A stretch of DNA of 11,249 nucleotides, taken from RGIG995 sp045635765. GTDB taxonomy: Bacteria > Bacillota > Clostridia > Oscillospirales > UBA644. Shown in pieces: positions 6,023-11,249 of this stretch. Where the stretch lies: contig JAZTWH010000071.1 in NCBI GenBank assembly GCA_045635765.1, positions 1-11,249 on the forward strand. The letters run 5' to 3'. A program made the translations under genes and the position numbers. The notes under the pieces were generated by a model. That model worked only from the letters and a program-made list of their open reading frames with translations, did no database searches and was not told where the DNA came from. Each line of letters opens with the position of its first letter. The stretch's first letter is position 1.

Positions 6023-6667
6023 TTAAGCTTTCTTCTTGCGGAATGCGTACAGGGCTCCTGCCGCCAAGATCACTCCGACGCAAAGGCCGGCATACAAGAG
6101 GACGGCCCGGTCCGAGGTGGGAGGGTTTTTGTCCGCGATGCCGATCACGTAGAAGGAGGCACCGGTGGCGGTGAAGGTCACCTGATTGCCCTGATAGGAA
6201 GCAGAAATTACTTCTTTCTTCCCGGAAGAATCCAACCCATAGACGACAACGGTTCCCTCCGTTCCTTCGGGAACGTCTAGGGTGACCTTAGCCCCTTGAT
6301 TGGAGACTTCGTTTCCGTTCCCATCGGTGCAGGAAAGGTAGTAGGGAGAAAGGACCTGTACTTTCTTTCCGAGGCTGGACTCGATCCATTCATAGGCTTC
6401 CTGTTCCGATTTCTGAACGGGATGGATGCTTATGCGAGTGGCCGCGGCAGGCAGATCTTCAACAGAAAAATCCGTCCCGTCGGGCAATTGACCTTCCGTC
6501 TCCCCCTGGGAAACGGAGGAAGAGACTCCCGGAGAGTTGTTAATATACTTCACCGTCAAGGTCTGGGAAGCACTTCCGGGCAGATTCGTAATGGTTTCTG
6601 CACAAAGGGGAAACGCCGCAGAAATCATGATCACGGTGCAGAGCAGGAACATCAAAAGTTTTTTCAT
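6023..6667 (-). CDS. Secreted, C-terminally anchored surface protein with sortase-like signal
   Basis: A 214-residue exported protein. Residues 1-23 form a classical signal peptide (MKKLL start, hydrophobic core, likely cut after LCA). Residues 34-60 are Ser/Gly/Glu-rich; 65-178 look like a beta-sandwich module (IHPVQKSEQEAYEWI; VTLDVPEGTEGTVVVYGLD; VTFTATGASFYVIGIAD) that I recall from surface proteins of gut Clostridia. The C-terminus is NPPTSD (181-186), a hydrophobic segment of about 20 residues, then RKKKA: the layout of a sortase substrate, with TS where the canonical motif has TG. Start ATG overlaps the stop of the upstream gene (ATGA), with GGAGGG just before it. Last gene of the operon. 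Probably the cell-wall anchor subunit; no sortase gene is in the window. Confidence 0.75.
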   Translation of the reverse strand: MKKLLMFLLCTVIMISAAFPLCAETITNLPGSASQTLTVKYINNSPGVSSSVSQGETEGQLPDGTDFSVEDLPAAATRISIHPVQKSEQEAYEWIESSLGKKVQVLSPYYLSCTDGNGNEVSNQGAKVTLDVPEGTEGTVVVYGLDSSGKKEVISASYQGNQVTFTATGASFYVIGIADKNPPTSDRAVLLYAGLCVGVILAAGALYAFRKKKA

Positions 6668-7173
6668 ACTTCACCCTCCAGTTGTGCAACGGTCGTCACG
6701 GTGACGGATCCGCCGCTGTAATAAGTCCCAGGTTGATAGGACATCAATTTCAAATTCAGTTTTTCGCCGTCGTTGGGTAGCACTTGAAAGGTTATTTCGG
6801 GCAAATACTCTCCGGGCCGAATCAGGCCGGTTTCGCCCAAAACCTCACCCTTCTCATTAAGGATCCGAAGCTTAAGCCACAGGGTGTTTTCCTCGGGGTT
6901 GGTAAAATAAATTTTTGCGGTGTTGTTTTGGATTCGGAGCTCCCCGCAGAGCGATGCCCGAAAGGACATCCCTTGCTTATAGATCTCGCTCCATCCCAAA
7001 TCCTCCGAAACGGTAGGGGTTCCCTTCAAGGCAGAAGGATCAAATTCCGGGGGCTCAAAGGGGGGAGCCGAGGGCTTTCCCGTAAGGGCAAGCACAACGC
7101 ACATGGCAACTAACAGGACCAGAGAGATCCCGGCCAAAAGGAAAATCAAACGCTTTTCCCCAATTGATTTCAT
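6664..7173 (-). CDS. N-terminally membrane-anchored extracellular protein, paralogue of the 7985-8542 product
   Basis: A 169-residue protein of unknown family. Residues 9-31 are one membrane segment after a short Lys/Arg-rich N-terminus, so the rest should lie outside the cell. A Pro-rich linker (32-52) leads to a predicted all-beta domain (about 70-165) with IYFTNPEENTLWLKLRI, ETGLIRPGEYLPEI and MSYQPGTYYSGG. The same F-x-N-P ... LI-x-PG ... Y-x-P-x-T order occurs in the product of 7985-8542. I chose ATG 7173; the frame is open to 7296 but that stretch is made of two strong hairpins and gives no sensible protein. The start is not fully certain: AGAAAGG (7188-7194) is 14 nt away and a GTG at 7185 is an alternative. 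Overlaps the next gene by 4 nt. Confidence 0.7.
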   Translation of the reverse strand: MKSIGEKRLIFLLAGISLVLLVAMCVVLALTGKPSAPPFEPPEFDPSALKGTPTVSEDLGWSEIYKQGMSFRASLCGELRIQNNTAKIYFTNPEENTLWLKLRILNEKGEVLGETGLIRPGEYLPEITFQVLPNDGEKLNLKLMSYQPGTYYSGGSVTVTTVAQLEGEV

Positions 7174-7199
7174 CGTGAGAACCACAGCCTTTCTGAATA

Positions 7200-7241
7200 C
7201 TCTGATCTGTATCCGCCCCGAAGAGCACACACAGATCAGAG
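7200..7241 (-). repeat. Perfect 11-bp hairpin upstream of the second membrane-anchored protein
   Basis: CTCTGATCTGT (7200-7210) and ACAGATCAGAG (7231-7241) are exact inverted repeats around a 20-nt loop. No U tract follows on the transcribed strand. It ends only 27 nt before the start codon at 7173 and sits next to a second hairpin at 7248-7275. Confidence 0.7.
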
Positions 7242-7247
7242 GCCAAG

Positions 7248-7275
7248 GCGGAGGGAGGGTCGCCCTTCCCTCCGC
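7248..7275 (-). repeat. GC-rich 12-bp hairpin between the small secreted gene and the next gene
   Basis: GCGGAGGGAGGG (7248-7259) pairs with CCCTTCCCTCCGC (7263-7275) with one bulged base and a 3-nt loop. It has no U tract. Together with the hairpin at 7200-7241 it could protect the 3' end of the small-protein message or reduce read-through, giving unequal subunit levels from one operon. That role is inference. Confidence 0.7.
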
Positions 7276-7292
7276 ATCGGCATGATAACAGT

Positions 7293-7315
7293 TCACAGTG
7301 ATCGCAACATTGTTT
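7293..7315 (+). repeat. Left arm of a 23-bp inverted repeat flanking the small secreted gene
   Basis: TCACAGTGATCGC, two variable bases, then CATTGTTT. The right arm at 7915-7937 carries the same sequence on the other strand, 21 of 23 positions identical. Each arm starts with a small palindrome, TCAC-A-GTGA. A looser resemblance continues inwards for some 30 nt (TATA-T ... TTGTT-AAA), so this region resembles the upstream region of the small gene, but pointing the other way. Confidence 0.8.
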
Positions 7316-7351
7316 TTATACTTTGTTTAAAATAAAGATTCCCTAAGGAAA

Positions 7352-7864
7352 TTAGGCAGCAGCGGTGATAGTAACGGTAACGGCAGGAGAAGCGTTTGCA
7401 GCGAGGTCACCAGAAGCAGTTACAGTGAATACCTTAGAGGGAGCCTGTGCAACTTCGGTTTCAACAGCAGAGTCGATTTCACCGGCAGCGGTGACATCAA
7501 AGCTCACACCGGAAACAGCAGCAACACCAACGGAAGCGTTGACTTTTGCGTTAGAGTGGTTGGTGACAGTGATGGTAGCAGTGGAGTCGGTCCAGCTATC
7601 TGCCTTGACAACATCGTATTCATGGGATTCAGGATTCCAACCCAGAGCACCGGCATTGTAAACGACGACCATATCAGTCCAAGATACGTCAACGGAATAA
7701 ACAGGAGTTTCGTCCACAGTAGAGGTATAGGTAACGGTCAGATTTTCGGAAGCGGTGTTGGAACCTTCGGTAGTGGTCAGGCCTTCAACATCAGCAGCAA
7801 AAGCAACAACAGACAGAGTAGCGATAAGAGCGAGAGTCAAAAGAAGTGCGAATACTTTTTTCAT
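7352..7864 (-). CDS. Small secreted W-x-x-M beta-sandwich protein, probable major surface subunit
   Basis: A 170-residue exported protein. Residues 1-23 are a signal peptide (MKKVFALLLTLALIA ..., likely cut at AFA-AD). The mature part is Ala/Val/Thr/Ser-rich with alternating beta pattern: YSVDVSWTDMVVVY (56-69), WNPESHEY (76-83), ATITVTNHSNAKVNASV (96-112) and a C-terminal TVTITAAA. The order W-x-x-M, W-x-P-E-[ST]-H, then T-x-[RT]-V-T-N recurs in the giant protein encoded upstream. I recall similar small proteins in gut Clostridia but no named function. No C-terminal anchor. AAGGAG lies a few bases before the ATG; codon choice is dominated by GCA/GCT/GTT/ACC, unlike the neighbours, suggesting high expression. 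It lies between the two related membrane-anchored genes and inside the inverted repeat. Confidence 0.8.
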   Translation of the reverse strand: MKKVFALLLTLALIATLSVVAFAADVEGLTTTEGSNTASENLTVTYTSTVDETPVYSVDVSWTDMVVVYNAGALGWNPESHEYDVVKADSWTDSTATITVTNHSNAKVNASVGVAAVSGVSFDVTAAGEIDSAVETEVAQAPSKVFTVTASGDLAANASPAVTVTITAAA

Positions 7865-7914
7865 GATTATTTTCTCCTTATTTTATCTTTTTTATTTAAC
7901 AATATAGAAAAGGG

Positions 7915-7937
7915 AAACAATGGAGCGATCACTGTGA
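7915..7937 (-). repeat. Right arm of the 23-bp inverted repeat
   Basis: On the minus strand it reads TCACAGTGATCGC, two variable bases, CATTGTTT, matching the left arm at 7293-7315 in 21 of 23 positions. It lies about 50 nt before the start codon of the small secreted gene. A TATATT box follows (7901-7906), but no convincing -35 box at the right distance, so a promoter here is only possible. The palindrome extends here to ATCAC-A-GTGAT. Confidence 0.8.
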
Positions 7938-7984
7938 TTTGGATGTAAACGTATGTTCCCCCATCTATTACTGTTTCGAAGAAA

Positions 7985-8542
7985 TTATTCCGTCACGTTG
8001 ACGGTGATCTCAACCTGTGCGTCAACCATGGCTTTTTCGCCCGTTTCCGGGTTATACATGCTGACGACGAATTTCCCCGCATATCCTCCGGGTTGAAGCA
8101 GAGACAGGGCGTCTTCCTTGATGGGAAGGGTGGAAAGCTGTTTTCCCGGAATCAAAAGATCCGATTGGGCGAGCAGCGTATCCTGTACGATAATCTGGAG
8201 CACCATATTATTCAGAGAGCGGCCGGGGTTCTGGAACATCATGGACATGGTCTTTTCGGAAAGATCCACGTTGACCACGTTGGAATAGGTCAGGCCCACG
8301 GCACTTCCGCCCTGGGGGGCGTCCAGTTTATCGGTGGAATCGTTTTCAATATCGGTCGCGTTGGTATCGGTCTGGATGGGTGCGTAGTCGGGAGCAAGAA
8401 TCCCGGGGGATTCTGGTTCCCGGAAGAAGATCGCCCAAATGCTGACCCCGGCAAAAACCAGAATCAGCAGGATCAAAAGAATGATAATGACGGTATTTGT
8501 TCTTCCTGCCGTCCTACGTGCCGATCGGGAAGTAAAACTCAT
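7985..8542 (-). CDS. N-terminally membrane-anchored extracellular protein, related to the 6664-7173 product
   Basis: A 185-residue protein of unknown family. A basic N-terminus (SRSARRTAGR) precedes one membrane segment at about 17-40; an Asp/Glu/Thr/Pro-rich linker follows (41-80), then a beta-rich domain (85-183) with MMFQNPGRSLNNMVLQIIV, DLLIPGKQLSTLPI and GGYAGKFVVSMYNPETGEK. By topology the domain lies outside the membrane. AAGGAG lies 8 nt before the ATG. It follows the giant surface gene after 100 bp with a strong hairpin between, and precedes the small secreted gene by 120 bp. Alignment by eye with the second membrane-anchored protein shows the same order of F-x-N-P, LI-x-PG and Y-x-P-x-T. 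Likely a membrane-tethered partner or chaperone of the surface complex; this role is inferred from context. Confidence 0.78.
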   Translation of the reverse strand: MSFTSRSARRTAGRTNTVIIILLILLILVFAGVSIWAIFFREPESPGILAPDYAPIQTDTNATDIENDSTDKLDAPQGGSAVGLTYSNVVNVDLSEKTMSMMFQNPGRSLNNMVLQIIVQDTLLAQSDLLIPGKQLSTLPIKEDALSLLQPGGYAGKFVVSMYNPETGEKAMVDAQVEITVNVTE

Positions 8543-8585
8543 AAATTTCTCCTTAACGTTCTCCGATTCTACGGGGATTTTTATT

Positions 8586-8618
8586 CCTTATCGGGGGAAA
8601 ACCGTTCCCCCGATAAGG
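8586..8618. repeat. Perfect 14-bp hairpin between the giant surface gene and the next gene
   Basis: CCTTATCGGGGGAA (8586-8599) and TTCCCCCGATAAGG (8605-8618) are exact inverted repeats with a 5-nt loop. On the minus strand it is followed by AATAAAAATC, so it lacks the U tract of a normal terminator. It lies 25 nt after the giant gene stop and probably shields the 3' end or partly attenuates read-through. Confidence 0.8.
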
Positions 8619-8642
8619 CGAGAAGGGTGAACCGGTTGGAAA

Positions 8643-11249
8643 TTACTGATATGCAGGGTTCACCGGGGACACTTTGTAGAAGGCAGAGTTCGTATCAAAC
8701 ACACTCCCGGTGGAATCAACGGGGATTCCCATATGGATCGCCAGATCGTTGCTCCAGGTGACCACGTGGAGCCCGTGGGACCGGCTGGGATCAGAGTTCT
8801 CTACGGCATCACTGTTATACCCGACAGGAGTCATAACCATAGTTCCGTCCTCGAAGCAGGCGATACCCTTGATGTAACTGTTGCCGCCGGCACCAGTTCC
8901 GCAGTTTTCGCCACCTGTTCCGCACTGGTAGCAGGCGGCAGCCTTTTCGTAGGTCAGAGAAACGGAATCAAAGATCCAAACGGCCTTGTTACCGCTAAAC
9001 AAGTACTTCCCGGGCTGTCCGTAGAGAGGAGTAAAAGCATGGCCTTCTCCATCGGACTGGGAGAAGTTACATTCCTTATCGGTATAGGCGAGTGCTCCGT
9101 TATTAATAACCACTTGGGCAATGGTGTTGTCATGCAAGACCCACAGACATTCCTGTGCAGGATCCCAGAAGACACCGTGTCCGTCTGCTGCGCCGCCGCC
9201 CTTAGTCAGAGCCAAAGTTGAATCGGCAGCGAGGGTAGAGCCGGTGGTAGTACCGGAATACGTAGAGGAGGCGTAGTAATGAAGCTTTTTTTGCGTAGTG
9301 TCTGCCACAATCAGGTCTCCGTTGGGGAGCAATTCCAAGTCGTGGGGCGAACTGTCGCTAACTTTAAAGTGCGCCTTAGTGTCCTTCGTATTGTAATCAA
9401 TGACCCAGACATAACCGGAAGAGGTAGCGGCGAGAACCACGTTGTCCCACTGAGGAGGATGCTGACGCATCTTCACGGTGGAAAGTTTACCCCTACCTAT
9501 AGCATAACTAAAGCTCCATTCCCAGTCACCCTTCGTCAGGGTTCCGTCTTTATTTACGTTGTAAACTTCAATGGAACTTCCGCTAAAAGAAGTGTTGGGA
9601 CTGTTGGTAACAAAGAAGGAATGGTCGATGGCAGAGGTATAGGATTCCGCTGCTCTCAGAGAGAGGGTCAAGGTCCCGATCACAACTCCTTCCACCTCCG
9701 TGGAGGGACGATCGCCGTTCAAGGACACGGTGTAAGTCAAATCCTCGTTGGGTGCAAGATAGAGGGATCCCGCGGCGTTTCCGCCGTTGCTTGCCTGAAT
9801 GGAGGGAACAATGAAATCGGCATATTCTTCTACCGCCGTATAGAGGAGATTCAAGCGAACCGTGGTGCTACCGGTATTGGTGACCCGTACCGTTGCATCG
9901 GTAATCTCATCGCCGGTCTTATGAACCCATTGGCCGCCTACGACGGTGTGGGTTTCGGGAACCCAAGTGCCGTTTTCAAAGAAGAAGGTCATTCCGGACC
10001 ATTCAATGTTGACACCGGTATAAATGGCCTGACCGTCGACAAACTGAACGACGGGTTGATAGGTAAAGGCAACGGTTTGATTTTTACTCAATGCGTAAGT
10101 CTTTCCGTTGATCAGGTACTGGGCTTTGCTGCCTTCCGTAGCAAATGGAGCAGAGAAAGTCCAGAGGTCCGTTCCGTTGTAGGAAACGAGAACGCCCTTT
10201 CCTTCATTCAGAGGATTGTAGTACTGATAGGATGCTCCTTCACCCCAATAGATCCAGTTGGGAGATGCGGGAACGCCCCCGGAAATGTTTCCATCGGCCC
10301 ACACCCGGTCATAGTCTTTGGACGGGGCTGTATCGTCTCCGATCGCCCGGGCCGCGTTTCCTACGAAGGTATAACCGGAAACCACGGCGTCGGCAGAGAA
10401 GGCAGTATCGTAAACGTGGGAGTTGCCCGAGGCCTGAATCTTAGAGGTATGAGCAAGCACGACGCCTCCGGTATATTGATAGTTGGAGGTAAATACGCTC
10501 TTCTCCGCAGCATTGGGGCCTTGGGCTATCCCGAAGGGGATGGCCATCTTGCCTTCCGCGGCGTAGATTTCCAACTGTCCGTCGGAAACTCGAACACCTC
10601 CGGCTGTTTTCCAAGAATCTGCCATGCCCTCGCGGGTACACAGGAGAATTCCTCGGTTGGATTCATGATACAGGTAGATCTTACCTTCATCCTGTACGTT
10701 GATCGTTCCGGGATACAGGACAATAGCACCGGCAGATCCGGCTACAACACAACCCGAGTAGGTTCCTCTATGATACACGGCAAGACCGCCGTTTCCGGAA
10801 ACGCTCAAGGAACCGGAATTGATCAAAATAGAAGCACCGTAGGCGTTGGTTCCGTTGGTTTCAACGATCACGTCACCGCCGGTAATGTCAATTCCCTTGG
10901 TAGTCTCTGCGGGAGAAACAACGATACCGGATCCCACCGAATTAGCAGCAGTTCCCAAAAACTCCGTAACGACGTGGAATCTACCGCCGGAAACGCTCAG
11001 ATCTCTAGCGATAATCGTATCTTTTTTAGCATTTGCAGTAACCGCCGCATCACCGGAGATGGAAAGAGTCCCGGCTGCCGCGTAAATGGCACAACTGCCA
11101 CTAGCTGTAGCAGAAACCTCACTGCCGGAGATAGACAGGGCCCCCGCTGCGTAGATTGCATTGGAAGGTGCAACAGCTGTGACCTGACTATCGGAGATAG
11201 AAATGGTGGCACCGTCTGCACTGATTGCTTTGGAATCAATTGCGGTGGC
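8643..11249 (-). CDS. Giant multidomain surface protein, 5' end outside the window
   Basis: The frame is open to the right edge; 868 residues are visible and the N-terminus with any signal peptide is missing. A TTG at 10958 could be taken as a start but lies within an unbroken repeat region. Residues 1 to about 240: beta-helix-like repeats of 23-28 residues built on [LI]-S-[IV]-S-G. About 408-533: a W-x-x-M domain (VNIEWSGM; WVPETHTV; ATVRVTNTGSTTVRLNL) like the small secreted protein. About 558-868: a propeller-like C-terminus with KGDWEWSFS, SSPHDLELLPNGDLIVAD, DGHGVFWDPAQECLWVL and HAFTPLYGQPGKYLFSG, resembling DUF6528 family proteins as I recall them, plus a Cys cluster (CYQCGTGGENC). No C-terminal membrane segment or sortase motif: it ends NPAYQ. 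Probably an adhesin or glycan-binding protein held by the downstream gene products. Confidence 0.82.
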   Translation of the reverse strand, partial: ATAIDSKAISADGATISISDSQVTAVAPSNAIYAAGALSISGSEVSATASGSCAIYAAAGTLSISGDAAVTANAKKDTIIARDLSVSGGRFHVVTEFLGTAANSVGSGIVVSPAETTKGIDITGGDVIVETNGTNAYGASILINSGSLSVSGNGGLAVYHRGTYSGCVVAGSAGAIVLYPGTINVQDEGKIYLYHESNRGILLCTREGMADSWKTAGGVRVSDGQLEIYAAEGKMAIPFGIAQGPNAAEKSVFTSNYQYTGGVVLAHTSKIQASGNSHVYDTAFSADAVVSGYTFVGNAARAIGDDTAPSKDYDRVWADGNISGGVPASPNWIYWGEGASYQYYNPLNEGKGVLVSYNGTDLWTFSAPFATEGSKAQYLINGKTYALSKNQTVAFTYQPVVQFVDGQAIYTGVNIEWSGMTFFFENGTWVPETHTVVGGQWVHKTGDEITDATVRVTNTGSTTVRLNLLYTAVEEYADFIVPSIQASNGGNAAGSLYLAPNEDLTYTVSLNGDRPSTEVEGVVIGTLTLSLRAAESYTSAIDHSFFVTNSPNTSFSGSSIEVYNVNKDGTLTKGDWEWSFSYAIGRGKLSTVKMRQHPPQWDNVVLAATSSGYVWVIDYNTKDTKAHFKVSDSSPHDLELLPNGDLIVADTTQKKLHYYASSTYSGTTTGSTLAADSTLALTKGGGAADGHGVFWDPAQECLWVLHDNTIAQVVINNGALAYTDKECNFSQSDGEGHAFTPLYGQPGKYLFSGNKAVWIFDSVSLTYEKAAACYQCGTGGENCGTGAGGNSYIKGIACFEDGTMVMTPVGYNSDAVENSDPSRSHGLHVVTWSNDLAIHMGIPVDSTGSVFDTNSAFYKVSPVNPAYQ
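11004..11213 (-). repeat. Three clear 69-72-nt beta-helix repeats in the giant gene
   Basis: On the minus strand the units lie at 11145-11213, 11076-11144 and 11004-11075, encoding 23, 23 and 24 residues. Each starts with a G-[AT]-[LTI] turn, followed by [LI]-S-I-S-[GD] and ends near [AD]-[IT]-[YI]-A-A. The DNA core TCTATCTCCGG is nearly unchanged. More diverged units follow down to about 10550. This pattern is typical of right-handed parallel beta-helices on bacterial surfaces; the ligand cannot be told. Confidence 0.75.

Noticed and set aside
7174..7296. Upstream extension of the second membrane-anchored protein (41 extra residues)
   Set aside because: The stretch consists of two strong hairpins and part of the inverted-repeat region; the translation has no family-like character and would place a Pro/Cys-rich tail before the membrane segment.
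8626..8664. 8-bp inverted repeat GGTGAACC/GGTTCACC spanning the giant gene stop codon
   Set aside because: The arms are short with a 23-nt loop; this can arise by chance and the neighbouring 14-bp hairpin is far stronger.
10956..10958. TTG at 10956-10958 as the start of the giant surface gene
   Set aside because: In-frame coding sequence with the same repeat pattern continues upstream for 97 codons to the edge, so this is an internal Leu codon.
10997..11239. Open frame of 80 codons on the minus strand overlapping the giant gene
   Set aside because: It is out of frame with the beta-helix repeats of the giant gene, whose frame is open through to the window edge.

Overview
The window looks like a chromosomal piece of a low-to-mid GC Gram-positive bacterium, most likely Bacillota, class Clostridia. 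The reasons are consensus sigma-A promoters (TTGACA, 17-nt spacer, TATAAT-like), strong AAGGAG ribosome binding sites, U-tailed hairpin terminators, a DUF896 protein, and surface proteins of a type I know from gut Clostridia. No rRNA, tRNA, CRISPR, phage or transposase gene is seen. All homology calls rest on motif reading only, without a database search.

Left part (1-2330). A minus-strand consensus promoter (99-127) fires out of the window into a leader that resembles an rRNA operon leader. A perfect 16-bp terminator hairpin (171-206) closes a short minus-strand operon of a DUF896 protein and a PHP-fold phosphoesterase; stop and start share one base. A pyridoxal/pyridoxamine kinase gene diverges from it, and both sides have clear promoters.

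Middle part (2330-5830). One clear promoter (5800-5828) precedes three minus-strand genes: a D-isomer-specific 2-hydroxyacid dehydrogenase, a TIM-barrel sugar phosphate isomerase/epimerase and an SGNH/GDSL hydrolase. They may form one metabolic unit, but the gaps are wide (about 180-215 bp) and the substrate cannot be read. Two of the three genes carry degenerate tandem copies of their own 3' end, stop codon included, just downstream of the stop. The larger array lies at 2639-2817 and the smaller at 4547-4639.

Right part (5968-11249). Five minus-strand genes appear to build a cell-surface assembly. In order of transcription they are: a very large surface protein whose N-terminus is outside the window (beta-helix repeats, a W-x-x-M domain, a C-terminal propeller-like domain); a membrane-anchored protein; a small, probably abundant secreted W-x-x-M protein; a second membrane-anchored protein related to the first; and a C-terminally anchored protein with a sortase-like signal (NPPTSD). 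A terminator follows. The W-x-x-M domain is shared by the small and the giant protein, which argues that the genes form one system. The small-protein gene is bracketed by a 23-bp inverted repeat (21/23 matches), and strong hairpins without U tracts sit in two of the intergenic gaps. This cluster is the best candidate for a poorly described system: it resembles WxL-type surface complexes in logic (small sandwich protein, membrane-anchored partners, sortase-type anchor, giant adhesin), but the sequences do not look like the classical WxL set.
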